From NCBI RefSeq assembly GCF_004216695.1, contig NZ_SGXC01000002.1, positions 682,001-746,000 of the forward strand: 64,000 bases of DNA, in the 5' to 3' direction. Positions 50,429 to 58,931 of this stretch are shown piece after piece (positions within the stretch are counted from its first letter, which is position 1; each line of letters starts with the position of its first letter). Source of the stretch: Pigmentiphaga kullae (GTDB taxonomy: Bacteria; Pseudomonadota; Gammaproteobacteria; Burkholderiales; Burkholderiaceae_B). A program made the position numbers and the translations under genes. Under the pieces are notes generated by a model that did not search any database, was not told the origin of the DNA, and was given only the letters and a program-made list of their open reading frames with translations.

Positions 50429-51222
50429 GGCTTGCCCACCTTGGCGGCGCGCCCTTGCAGGAAGGCTTCCAGCCTGGCCTTGGCGTCGATGTCGCCCTGC
50501 GCGATGGCGGCCATCAGTGATTCGGTGAACAGGCCTTCGCTTTGAGACTGGTCGGCGATGCGGGGCAGGGCCTGCAGCACGGCATAGTTGCTGAGCGGGG
50601 CGTTGGCGGCGATGCGCGCGGCCAGTTCCTCGGCCTTGGCCAGCCCGGCGCCCTCGGGAACCAGGTATTGCGACAGGCCCGCGGCAAGGCCTTCGTGCGC
50701 ATCGTAGACGCGGCCGGTCAGCATCATGTCGCTCATGCGTGCGACGCCGATCAGGCGCGAGATGCGCACCGAGCCGCCCCCGCCGACGAACAGACCGCGC
50801 TGGCCTTCGGGCAGCCCGTAGAAGGCGGTGTGTTCGGCGATGCGGATGTGGCAGGCGCTGGCCAGCTCCAGGCCGCCGCCGACCACGGCGCCGTGCAGCA
50901 CCGCCACGACGGGGACCTTGCCGAACTGGATCTGCTCGAAGGCGGCATGCCAGCCGCGGGAGTGGACGATGCCGTCGGCCACGCTGCGCTGGCGCAACTC
51001 CGACAGGTCCAATCCGGAACAGAAGTGCTCGCCTTCGCCCGTGAGGATGACCGCGCGCACATGCTCGGGCATGTTGATGAAGGCAATGTGCAACTGGGCG
51101 ATCAGGTCATCGTTCAGCGCATTGCGTTTGCCGGGGCGAGCGAGCGCAATGCGCCCGATCGGCCCGCTGGTATCGACGGACAACAAGCTGTCTTCTCCAC
51201 TGGTATCCACGGCGAGCGCCAT
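50425..51222 (-). CDS. Enoyl-CoA hydratase/isomerase-family protein
   Basis: Crotonase-fold protein of 265 residues, first gene of the operon. HFCSGLDLSEL and the oxyanion-hole segment VVGGGLELASAC are intact, and LPEGQRGLFVGGGGSVRI holds the second Glu position. So both Glu positions of classical hydratases are present. The hydroxycinnamoyl-CoA hydratase-lyases of vanillin pathways have Ser at the first of these, so hydration followed by oxidation is more likely here than retro-aldol cleavage. Assignment rests on these two positions and operon context. Confidence 0.85.
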   Translation of the reverse strand: MALAVDTSGEDSLLSVDTSGPIGRIALARPGKRNALNDDLIAQLHIAFINMPEHVRAVILTGEGEHFCSGLDLSELRQRSVADGIVHSRGWHAAFEQIQFGKVPVVAVLHGAVVGGGLELASACHIRIAEHTAFYGLPEGQRGLFVGGGGSVRISRLIGVARMSDMMLTGRVYDAHEGLAAGLSQYLVPEGAGLAKAEELAARIAANAPLSNYAVLQALPRIADQSQSEGLFTESLMAAIAQGDIDAKARLEAFLQGRAAKVGKP

Positions 51223-51236
51223 GGAGTGTTCTCTGT

Positions 51237-51259
51237 ATTAGTTATTAGTATGAACTAAT
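51237..51259. promoter_or_regulatory. Candidate MarR operator upstream of the catabolic operon
   Basis: ATTAGT and ACTAAT are perfect inverted arms with a four-base centre (51244-51259), and a further ATTAGTT copy lies directly next to it (51237-51243). The site is 15-37 bases before the hydratase start codon, in an AT-rich patch unlike the surrounding GC-rich DNA. It is the natural target of the MarR regulator that ends the operon. Confidence 0.6.
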
Positions 51260-51342
51260 TTTTCGCATGAAACGCTGGGGCTTACCCTAGGTTCAATACA
51301 GGAATTCAGAGAGCAAGAAAGAGAGTTCGAGAAAGCTTGGAT

Positions 51343-51394
51343 CCGGCCCGGTCATGACAATATGATTAAGAAGAATAATCGTCTACCGAGCCGG
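51343..51394 (-). terminator. Stem-loop after the IlvD/Edd dehydratase gene
   Basis: CCGGCCCGGT and ACCGAGCCGG pair with one mismatch around a 32-base loop, which itself holds a GATTA/TAATC hairpin. The element starts 14 bases past the dehydratase stop and separates it from the next leftward operon. No long T tract is seen, so it is a weak terminator candidate. Confidence 0.4.
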
Positions 51395-51407
51395 CCGCCT
51401 TGCGGGG

Positions 51408-53132
51408 TCAGCGCGCGCCACCCGGCCCGGTGTGGGTGATGACCGCGCCCTCGGGCAGGGGCCGCACGACCTGCTCGTACACCGACAGCCAGCCGCGCAC
51501 CCGTCCGGCGGGGGGCGGCGCGAAGGCCGCGCGGCGGCGGGCCAGTTCCGGGTCGGCCACCTTCAGGTCCACGGTGCGCGCATCGATGTCGATGGCGATG
51601 GGATCGCCGTCCTGGACCAGCCCCAGCGGCCCGCCGGCCGCGGCCTCGGGCGAGACCTCGCCCACGACCAGCCCTTTGTTGACCAGGCCGGAAAGCTGTC
51701 CGTCGGTGACGACCGCGACATGCTCGCCCAGTCCCGCGCCGTCCAGGACGAACACGAAGCGCGAGGCCATGCCCATGCCCGGCCCGCCGCGCACGCCCAG
51801 CCCGCGCATCACGACCACGGTGCCGCGTTCGATCTCGCCGCGCTGCAAGGCCGCGATGGCGTCTTCCTGCGACTCGAACACGCGTGCCGGCCCCTCGAAG
51901 CGCATGGCCTTGCCGGTGGCCAGGCCCAGCTTGACGATCCCGCCTTCGGGCGCGAGCGATCCGCGCAGGATGACGATGGAGGGGCGGGCGGACAGCGGCT
52001 GGTCGGCGGGGCGCAGGATGGCTTCGTCGCGCACCTGGGCCCGGTCCACGGCTTCGCCCAGGGGCCGGCCCGACACGGTCGGCGCGCCCGGGTGGTAGAG
52101 GCCGGCCAGGCGCTTGAACACCGCCAGCGTTCCGCCCGCGCGTTCCAGGTCCTCGATGGAGTGGTCGCCGTTGGGGCGGATGGCGGCGATCAGGGGCGTG
52201 CTGTCAGCCAGCCGCTCGAACAATCGGTAGACGTCCACGCCGGCTTGCGCTTCGTTGGCGATGGCCTGCAAGTGTTTGATGGTATTGATGGAGCCGCCCA
52301 GCGCGAGGACCACGCGGGCCGCGTTGGCGAAGGCCTCGGGGGTCAGGATGGCGCGCGGGCGCAGGTCGTCCCAGACCATCTGGACGATGCGGGCGCCGGC
52401 CTGCTCGACCGTGGCCATCATGCGCGGGCTGTTGGCGGCCACGGGCGCGCTGCCGGGCAGGGCCATGCCCAGCGCCTCGCACACCATGTGCATGGAGTTG
52501 GCGGTGCCGATGCCGGCACAGACGCCGGGGCCGCGCACCGCCTGCTCGCTCATCGCCGTCAGCTCCGCCGGATCCATGCGGCCGGCCGCGACGTGCCCCG
52601 CCGCCAGGAACACTTCCTCGATGTCGACGTGCTGCTGCCTGTGGTGGCCGCTGCGCTGATAGCCGCACACCACGACCAACGTGGGCAGGTCCAGACGGGC
52701 GGCCGCCATGAGCTGGCCGGGCGTGGTCTTGTCGCACGAGGCCAGGCAGATCATGCCGTCCAGCAGGGCGCCTTCCACCGCCACTTCGATGTCGTTGGCG
52801 ATCAGGTCGCGGCTGGGAAGGATGTAGCCGCCGCGGGCGCCGGCGCTGGTGATGAAGTCGCTGGGCGCGGCGGTGCGCACCTCGAAGGGCAGGCCGCCGG
52901 CCTCGCGTATGGACTGCTTGACCGCGGCCGCGACGCCGTCCAGGTGGCTGAAACAGCTCGACAGTTCCGACGAGGTATTGACCACGGCGATCTTGGGTTT
53001 TTCCATGTCGGCGTCGGTCAGGCCCAGCGCGCGCCATTGCGCCCGCCTGACCGCCCAGCGCGAGGTGCCGGGTTCGAAGTTGCTGCGCAGCGGACGGCGA
53101 GGCGCAGCCTTGCCTGTTTCGGACGAGGACAT
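51408..53132 (-). CDS. IlvD/Edd-family dehydratase
   Basis: Iron-sulfur hydro-lyase of 574 residues. Three Cys at the family positions for the cluster are visible: Cys60 in SSCFSHLDG, Cys133 in ASCDKTTPGQ and Cys205 in GPGVCAGIGTANSMHM. The C-terminal barrel has VVMRGLGVRGGPGMGMASR and VTDGQLSGL. The family includes dihydroxy-acid dehydratase, phosphogluconate dehydratase and sugar-acid dehydratases. Placement opposite Bug binding proteins and an aconitase X makes a catabolic sugar- or hydroxy-acid dehydratase more likely than IlvD, but the substrate cannot be read from sequence. It is divergent from the Bug gene, with an operator-like pair between. Confidence 0.88.
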   Translation of the reverse strand: MSSSETGKAAPRRPLRSNFEPGTSRWAVRRAQWRALGLTDADMEKPKIAVVNTSSELSSCFSHLDGVAAAVKQSIREAGGLPFEVRTAAPSDFITSAGARGGYILPSRDLIANDIEVAVEGALLDGMICLASCDKTTPGQLMAAARLDLPTLVVVCGYQRSGHHRQQHVDIEEVFLAAGHVAAGRMDPAELTAMSEQAVRGPGVCAGIGTANSMHMVCEALGMALPGSAPVAANSPRMMATVEQAGARIVQMVWDDLRPRAILTPEAFANAARVVLALGGSINTIKHLQAIANEAQAGVDVYRLFERLADSTPLIAAIRPNGDHSIEDLERAGGTLAVFKRLAGLYHPGAPTVSGRPLGEAVDRAQVRDEAILRPADQPLSARPSIVILRGSLAPEGGIVKLGLATGKAMRFEGPARVFESQEDAIAALQRGEIERGTVVVMRGLGVRGGPGMGMASRFVFVLDGAGLGEHVAVVTDGQLSGLVNKGLVVGEVSPEAAAGGPLGLVQDGDPIAIDIDARTVDLKVADPELARRRAAFAPPPAGRVRGWLSVYEQVVRPLPEGAVITHTGPGGAR

Positions 53133-53147
53133 GAGGTCTCCATAAAA

Positions 53148-53232
53148 ATTGAAACGTTATTTCAATTTATCATTCGGCAAGTCTTCCGAGCAACGGCGAT
53201 CCGTGGTTAAAATTAAAATGAAACACAATTTC
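53148..53232. promoter_or_regulatory. Paired operator-like sites between divergent catabolic genes
   Basis: Site 1 is ATTGAAA/TTTCAAT with a five-base centre (53148-53166), a perfect palindrome next to the dehydratase start. Site 2 (53219-53232) reads TGAAACACAATTTC, against TGAAACGTTATTTC in site 1; they match at 11 of 14 positions. The centres are about 69 bases apart. The region is strongly AT-rich. The IclR-family gene in the same island is the likely binder; known IclR sites have GAAA/TTTC arms of similar type. Confidence 0.55.
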
Positions 53233-53331
53233 GAAAAATATTGACGCGTTCGGCGCGGCTGCCGGAGAATCTGCCGCGGATCCGCCCCGGACCGAATTCG
53301 ACACGGCATGGATGCCGGAACAGGAGACGAC

Positions 53332-54345
53332 ATGAGCATGTACCCGCGAAGCCCCGCCGGTCCCGGCACGTGGTCCGGCCGCCGGCAACTGCTGCGTGGC
53401 CTGGCGGCGGGCGTGCCCGCCCTTGCCTTGCCCAGCCTGGCAACGGCCAGCCAGGGATTTCCCAACCGGCCCATCACCATCATCGTGCCGGCCAGCGCCG
53501 GCGGGTTGCTGGATGTCTACCAGCGGTTCGTGGACAAGCTCGCCGCGCCGTTCCTGAACAACCAGCCGATCATCATCGAGAATCGTCCCGGCGCGAACCT
53601 GCTGCTGGGCGCCGATGCCATGGCCCGGCAGGAGCGCGGCGACGGCTACCTCCTGACCCAGGCCCTGCAGATCCAGGTCCGCATGCCGCATCTGCAGAAG
53701 GTGCGCTACGACGCGCTGCGCGACCTGACCTGGATCCTTTGCCTGGTGACGAGTCCATTCGGCATCGCGGTACGCGCCGATTCCCCGCTGCGCAGCTTCG
53801 AAGACCTGATCGCCGCCGCCCGCGCCCGCCCCGGCCAGGTCAGCTATGGCACGGTGGGTTTCGCCAATGGCGGCCATCTCCTGATGGAGGAGGTCGCGCG
53901 CCTAAAGGGCGTGAAATTCAACGTCATTCCGATGAAGGGCAGCGCCGACGTCATCCAGGCGGCGCTGGGCGGACACGTGGACGCGATGTCCGATTCGGCC
54001 AGTTGGTCACCCCAGGTGCAGGCCGGCAAGATGCGGCTGCTCGTGACCTTCAGCGAGTCGCGGCTGGAGAAGTTTCCCGACGTGCCCACGGCAACGGAGC
54101 TGGGCCTGCCCATCGTCTACACCTCGCCGATCGGCCTGGTCGGTCCGAAGAACATGGATCCGGCGGTCGTGCGCGTGCTGCACGACGCCTACAAGCGGGC
54201 CATCGACCAGCCCGCGCACCAGGAAATCCTCGAGAAGTTCGACCTTATCCCCGGCTACCGGGACACGGCCGGCTTCACCGAGGAAATGCGCGCTTCCTAC
54301 GAGCGCGAGAAGGCCATGGTCGCGCGCCTGGGCCTGAAAAACTGA
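53332..54345 (+). CDS. Bug-type tripartite tricarboxylate transporter binding protein
   Basis: Periplasmic binding protein of 337 residues. The signal has a twin-arginine-like start (SGRRQLLRGLAAGVPALALPSLATA), so export by Tat is possible. The mature part begins FPNRPITIIVPASAGGLLDVYQRF and includes IIENRPGANLLLGADAMAR, the conserved Bug ligand loop. Bug proteins bind carboxylates. No TctA/TctB membrane subunits are in the window, so it must use permeases encoded elsewhere or act as a sensor. An AGGAG ribosome binding site fixes the start at 53332. Confidence 0.88.
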   Translation: MSMYPRSPAGPGTWSGRRQLLRGLAAGVPALALPSLATASQGFPNRPITIIVPASAGGLLDVYQRFVDKLAAPFLNNQPIIIENRPGANLLLGADAMARQERGDGYLLTQALQIQVRMPHLQKVRYDALRDLTWILCLVTSPFGIAVRADSPLRSFEDLIAAARARPGQVSYGTVGFANGGHLLMEEVARLKGVKFNVIPMKGSADVIQAALGGHVDAMSDSASWSPQVQAGKMRLLVTFSESRLEKFPDVPTATELGLPIVYTSPIGLVGPKNMDPAVVRVLHDAYKRAIDQPAHQEILEKFDLIPGYRDTAGFTEEMRASYEREKAMVARLGLKN

Positions 54346-54374
54346 AGAGCATTGCCGCATCAAGGAGAATCCGC

Positions 54375-55643
54375 ATGGCAAACCAAGTACGAACCGTCCG
54401 ACGAACCGAAAGCCGGCCCTGGCACGTCGATGCCGACCTGTGCGTGGTCGGGGCCGGCATCTCGGGGGTCTCGGCCGCGCTCGAGGCGGCGGCGCTGGGC
54501 CGCCGGGTCGTGCTGGTGGACAGCCTGCCCATGCTGGGCGGCCAGGCGGTGGGGTCGATCATCGGCACCTTCTGCGGATTGTTCTCGAACGGACCGAACC
54601 GCATCCAGCTCACCCATGGCATCGCCGACGGCATCCTCGAGGACCTGGGCAAGGCCGGCGCGCTGCACCACAACGTGGGGCCGCTGACCACGGTCGTCTA
54701 CTACGACGAGGTGGCGCTGGGCCGCTGGATCGAACAGAAGATCCGCGACGCCGGCATCACGGTGGTGTTGGGCGCGGTGCTGCGCGAGGCGCGGCGCGAA
54801 GGCGGCCGGCTGCAGCGGCTGGAGCTGGCCACCCGCTATGGCGACGTGCACGTGGATGCGCGCGGCTATGTCGATGCCAGCGGCGACGCGGCGCTGGCGT
54901 GGCTGGCGGGCCTGGACTGCCGCGAGCCCGACGTGCCGATCTTCGGCACCCAGATGTTCGTGCTCGAACACCTGGACGAGGCCCATCTGCCCACGCGCGA
55001 GGCCTTCACCGCGCGCATCAAGGAAAAGGCGGCGCAGTACGGCATCTCGCGCGACGACGGGCTGTTCTTCCGCTTCCCCGGACGGGGCGTGGCGGCGATG
55101 AACATGACCCACATGGAAACGCCGCTGGACCCGCTGGCGGCCTCGGCCACGGCCCTGGCCGGCCGCGAACAGGTGGATCGCGTCATCGAATTCCTGAAGG
55201 CAGAGTATCCGCGGGCCTTCGGCGCGGCACGCATCCGCGCCTACGCCTTGCCGGGTATCCGGCAGACGCGCTGGATCGCCGGCCTGCACCAGTTGACGAC
55301 GGACGAGGTGCGCGCGGCCACGCGTTTCCCGGACACCGTCGCGCGGACCTCGTGGCCGGTGGAGCTGCATGACCAACCCGAGGGCTACGTGTGGGAACCC
55401 TTCGGCGAAGACCACGTGCACACGGTGCCGCTGCGCAGCCTGATTCCGGCCGGCAGCGACAATCTCGTGGCGGCCGGGCGCTGCATCGACGCCGATGCGG
55501 CGGCGCTGTCCAGCGTGCGGGTCATGGGGCCGTGCATCGCCATGGGCGCTGCGGCCGCCCACGCGCTGGACCTGACCCTGGGCGGGAAGGTGCGGGACGT
55601 GGACGTGCCGGCCCTGCAGGAACGCATACGCGCCAACATCTGA
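54375..55643 (+). CDS. FAD-dependent oxidoreductase (FAD_oxidored family)
   Basis: Flavoprotein of 422 residues. The N-terminal dinucleotide fold is DLCVVGAGISGVSAALEAAALGRRVVLVD (about 22-50), followed by LGGQAVGSIIGTFCGLF with a conserved Cys, YVDASGDAALAWLAG in the middle, and the closing FAD motif VAAGRCIDADAAALSSVRVMGPCIAMGAAA. It resembles HdrA-like FAD-dependent oxidoreductases found in catabolic clusters, whose substrates are mostly unknown. There is no signal peptide. An AAGGAG ribosome binding site precedes the ATG, 29 bases after the first Bug gene. Confidence 0.85.
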   Translation: MANQVRTVRRTESRPWHVDADLCVVGAGISGVSAALEAAALGRRVVLVDSLPMLGGQAVGSIIGTFCGLFSNGPNRIQLTHGIADGILEDLGKAGALHHNVGPLTTVVYYDEVALGRWIEQKIRDAGITVVLGAVLREARREGGRLQRLELATRYGDVHVDARGYVDASGDAALAWLAGLDCREPDVPIFGTQMFVLEHLDEAHLPTREAFTARIKEKAAQYGISRDDGLFFRFPGRGVAAMNMTHMETPLDPLAASATALAGREQVDRVIEFLKAEYPRAFGAARIRAYALPGIRQTRWIAGLHQLTTDEVRAATRFPDTVARTSWPVELHDQPEGYVWEPFGEDHVHTVPLRSLIPAGSDNLVAAGRCIDADAAALSSVRVMGPCIAMGAAAAHALDLTLGGKVRDVDVPALQERIRANI

Positions 55644-55692
55644 GCATAAGCGGGGACGCCGGCGTCCCCGCGCCATTTCCGAAGGAGACACC

Positions 55693-56664
55693 ATGAAAAT
55701 CCTGTTCGCGTCCCTGCTGGGCGCCGTCTGCGCCGCAAGCGCCACCCATGCCGTGGCCGCAGCCGGCCCCGCCTATCCGTCCAGGCCCGTCACGCTGATC
55801 GTGCCCAATGCCCCGGGCGGCGCCATCGACATCCTGGGCCGCCTTCTGTCCGAGCGCCTGCAGAAAGCCTGGGGGCAGCCGGTGGTGGTGATGTACAAGC
55901 CCGGCGCCAACACGGTGGTCGGCACCGACCACGTCGCCAAGTCCGCGCCCGACGGCTACACGCTGGGCATCGTCGTGACCTCGCACGTCATCAACCCGAC
56001 GCTGCGCAAGAGCATGCCCTTCGACACGGTCAAGGATCTGGCGGGGGTTTCCATGCTGGTGACTTCGCAGATCGTCATCACCGCCACGCCGTCGCTGCCG
56101 GCCAGCGACCTGGCCGGCGTGATCGCGATGGCCAAGAAGGACCCGGGCAAGATGAGCTATGCCTCGCCGGGCAGCGGGAGTTCCATGCACCTGACCGGCG
56201 AACTGCTCAAGAGCATGACCGGCGTGGACATGCTGCACATTCCCTACAAGGGCAGCGGCCCCGCCTACACCGAGGTGATGGCCGGCCGCGTGCCGCTGCT
56301 GATCGACCCGCTGTTCTCGTCCATGCCCTACATCAAGTCGGGCAAGCTCAAGCCCATCGCCGTCACCGGCAAGACGCGGGATCCCAGCGCTCCGGACATC
56401 CCTACTGTGGCGGAGACCATCCCGGGCTTCAATGTGCAGAGCATCTTCGGCCTGGTGGCGCCGGCGGCGACGCCGCGCGAGGTGATCAACAAGATCAGCG
56501 CCGACGTGGGGACCATCCTGCGCAGCGCGGACTTCAAGGCGCGCCTGGCCGAGGTGGGCCTGACCTCGGCGCCCGGCACGCCCGAGGAGTTCGATGCCCT
56601 GGTCAAGACCGAGATCGAGAAATGGGCGCCGGTGGTGAAGGCCTCGGGCGCCACGGCCGATTAA
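55693..56664 (+). CDS. Second Bug-type tripartite tricarboxylate binding protein
   Basis: A 323-residue periplasmic binding protein with a Sec signal (MKILFASLLGAVCAASATHAVAAA). Family text includes YPSRPVTLIVPNAPGGAIDILGRLLSERLQ, YKPGANTVVGTDHVAKSAPDGYTL, and MLHIPYKGSGPAYTEVMAGRVPLLID. It differs clearly from the first Bug protein of the island, so the two probably bind different ligands or serve different permeases. GAAGGAG precedes the ATG. Confidence 0.9.
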   Translation: MKILFASLLGAVCAASATHAVAAAGPAYPSRPVTLIVPNAPGGAIDILGRLLSERLQKAWGQPVVVMYKPGANTVVGTDHVAKSAPDGYTLGIVVTSHVINPTLRKSMPFDTVKDLAGVSMLVTSQIVITATPSLPASDLAGVIAMAKKDPGKMSYASPGSGSSMHLTGELLKSMTGVDMLHIPYKGSGPAYTEVMAGRVPLLIDPLFSSMPYIKSGKLKPIAVTGKTRDPSAPDIPTVAETIPGFNVQSIFGLVAPAATPREVINKISADVGTILRSADFKARLAEVGLTSAPGTPEEFDALVKTEIEKWAPVVKASGATAD

Positions 56665-56740
56665 GGCGCGTCCATGGAAACCTGTCGGCTTCTCTATAAA
56701 ATGGACGGTCTCTTTTCACCGCCGCCTCCGGAGTCCCGCC

Positions 56741-57604
56741 ATGCCACGAAGCGCCCCCCGAGCCCAGCCCGCCGCCAAGACCCGGCGGGCGTCCGCCGCG
56801 GCCGAGCCCAGCGGCACCGTGTCCGCCCTGGAGCGGGGGATCGCGGTGCTGCGCTGCTTTCGCGAGGACCTGCGCGTCCTGAGCAATGCCGAGCTGGCCG
56901 CGATGACAGGCATCCCCAAGCCCACGGTCACGCGCCTGGCCACTACGCTGGTTTCGCTGGGGCTGATGAAGCAGGAGCCCGAGACCGAGCGATTCTCGCT
57001 GGCGGCCGGCGTGGTGTCGCTGGCCCAGGCTTTCCTGGGTGGGGTGGACACGCGGTCGATCGCGCGCCCGCACATGCTGGCGCTGGCCAACGAGACAGAA
57101 GGCTCGGTCTATCTGGCGATACGCGACGAGTTGCACATCGTGCTGATCGAGACGGCCTCGCCGCAGTCGGCGCTGCTGCTGGCGCGGCTGCGGGTGGGGT
57201 CGCGTTTCTCGGTGGCCAGTTCGGCGCTGGGGCGCGCCTACCTGAGCGCGATGACCGACCAGTACGAAAAGGACCGCCTGCTGCACAGCATCCGCAAGGA
57301 ATGCGGCGAGGCGGAGTGGGCCCGTCTGGAGAAAGGGCTGGAGCGTTCGCAGCGGGATGCGCGGACGCAGGGCTACTGCCTGTCGCTGGGCGAGTTCCAC
57401 CGCGACATCAATTCGGTGGCGGTACCGCTGGTCGTGCCGGGCGGCGAGATCATGGCGCTGAACTGCGGCGGGCCGGCCTTCTCGTTCACCGAGAAGCGCC
57501 TGCGCAACGAAGTGGCGCCGCGGCTGATCGAGACCGCGCAGGCCATCGCGCGCGACACGGGCGGCAAGGTGCCGCTGCCGGACAAATTGCTCAAGGTTTC
57601 CTGA
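56741..57604 (+). CDS. IclR-family regulator of the aconitase X island
   Basis: A 287-residue regulator. The N-terminal winged helix covers about residues 25-90 (SALERGIAVLRCFREDLRVLSNAELAAMTGIPKPTVTRLATTLVSLGLMKQE). The C-terminal effector domain includes SSALGRAYLSAM and SVAVPLVVPGGEIMALNCGGPAF. The basic Pro/Ala-rich N-terminus precedes the HTH. It lies between the second Bug gene and the aconitase X genes on the same strand and probably controls the whole island through the paired sites at 53148-53232. Confidence 0.9.
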   Translation: MPRSAPRAQPAAKTRRASAAAEPSGTVSALERGIAVLRCFREDLRVLSNAELAAMTGIPKPTVTRLATTLVSLGLMKQEPETERFSLAAGVVSLAQAFLGGVDTRSIARPHMLALANETEGSVYLAIRDELHIVLIETASPQSALLLARLRVGSRFSVASSALGRAYLSAMTDQYEKDRLLHSIRKECGEAEWARLEKGLERSQRDARTQGYCLSLGEFHRDINSVAVPLVVPGGEIMALNCGGPAFSFTEKRLRNEVAPRLIETAQAIARDTGGKVPLPDKLLKVS

Positions 57605-57647
57605 CCCGCGCGGCGTCGCGGGCCGGCTGCCAGGAAGGAGGGCGGCA

Positions 57648-58931
57648 ATGCGACTGACGGATCACGAGAAAGCCATGCTCGACGGCGCGCATGGCGCGGC
57701 CAGGCAGAAGGCCATGGACCTGCTGCTGCGCTACGGCAATGCGCTGGGCGCCGAGCGCCTGGTCGAGACCCGCAACGTGGCGGGTACCATCGGCGCCACC
57801 ACGCCGTTCATGCGCAAGTTCGCCGATGAACGGGGCGGCCTGGACGCGGTGTTCTCCGAGTTCAACCTGGACAGCGCCGAGGTGGTCGCGATTCCGCCCG
57901 TCGAGGTCTACAGCAGCCACCTGCAACAGGGCATCGACCCCGAGCACGCGGCCCGGCAGGGGGTGGGCGAAGAGGTCGTGCGCATCTTCCGCAAGGGCGA
58001 TGCCTACAGCGCGGGCCTGGGCGTGCAGCTCCTGAATACCTGCACGCCTTACCAGGTCGGCAACCTGCCGGCGCGGGGCGAACATTGCGCATGGATGGAG
58101 TCTTCGGCCGTCATCTACATCAACGCCGTGCTGGGCGCGCGGTCGAACGCGGAAGGGCGCGAGAGCACGGGCGCGGCCATGCTGACAGGCCGCATTCCCT
58201 ACTGGGGCTACCACATCGAGTCCGAGCGGCGCGGCACCCACCTGGTGGAGCTGGACATGCCCGTCGAGTCGATGTCGGACTGGGGCATGCTGGGCTACTA
58301 CGTGGGCGACAAGGTGCAGGACAAGGTGCCCGTCATCGTCGGCGCCGGCTTGGCGCCCAGCACCCTCAAGCTCAAGCACTTCGGCGCAGCGGCGGCATCG
58401 TCGGGCGGCGTGGAGATGTATCACATCCCCGGCTTCACCCCCGAGGCGCCGACGGTGGAGGCGGCCTTCGGCGGCAACCGCCCGCGCGAGGTGTTCCGCT
58501 TCGGTCCCAGGGAACTGCGCGAGACCTACGAGAACCTGAACGCCACGGCGCGCGATCCCGACGTCGATTTCGTCATGCTGGGCTGCCCGCACTACAGCAT
58601 CGAGCAGATCTGGGAAGTGTGCCGGCTGCTGCAGGGCAGGCGCGTGCACGAGAACACCGAACTCTGGATCTTCACGCCCCGGGCGACCAGGCAGATCGCG
58701 GACCAGAACGGCTACACCCGGATCATCGAAGAGGCGGGCGGCTACCTGATGTCGGATACCTGTTCGGCGCTGGGGCGCGTCATTCCCCCAGGCACCAAGG
58801 TGGCTGCGGTGGATTCGGCCAAACAGGTCCACTACCTGCCGGCCATCATGGGCATACAGGCCTGGTTCGGCAGCACCGCCGATTGCGTCGAGGCCGCGGT
58901 GACGGGCCGCTGGAAAGGAGGTTTGCGATGA
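57648..58931 (+). CDS. Aconitase X catalytic (large) subunit
   Basis: Large subunit of an aconitase X hydro-lyase, 427 residues (formerly DUF521). Signature text is TCTPYQVGNLPARGEHCAWMESSAVIYINAVLGARSNAEG, with Cys132 and Cys147; further Cys are 313 (LGCPHYSIEQ), 325, 372 (MSDTCSALG) and 413, several of which should hold the iron-sulfur cluster. Known aconitase X enzymes dehydrate cis-3-hydroxy-L-proline in bacteria and mevalonate 5-phosphate in archaea. The substrate here is not certain. The ATG has an AGGAGG site and the stop overlaps the small subunit start by four bases. Confidence 0.92.
   Translation: MRLTDHEKAMLDGAHGAARQKAMDLLLRYGNALGAERLVETRNVAGTIGATTPFMRKFADERGGLDAVFSEFNLDSAEVVAIPPVEVYSSHLQQGIDPEHAARQGVGEEVVRIFRKGDAYSAGLGVQLLNTCTPYQVGNLPARGEHCAWMESSAVIYINAVLGARSNAEGRESTGAAMLTGRIPYWGYHIESERRGTHLVELDMPVESMSDWGMLGYYVGDKVQDKVPVIVGAGLAPSTLKLKHFGAAAASSGGVEMYHIPGFTPEAPTVEAAFGGNRPREVFRFGPRELRETYENLNATARDPDVDFVMLGCPHYSIEQIWEVCRLLQGRRVHENTELWIFTPRATRQIADQNGYTRIIEEAGGYLMSDTCSALGRVIPPGTKVAAVDSAKQVHYLPAIMGIQAWFGSTADCVEAAVTGRWKGGLR

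Noticed and set aside
53241..54374. Extension of the FAD oxidoreductase frame through the first Bug gene
   Set aside because: The upstream part is an out-of-frame reading of the Bug gene; AAGGAG and the FAD fold fix the start at 54375.
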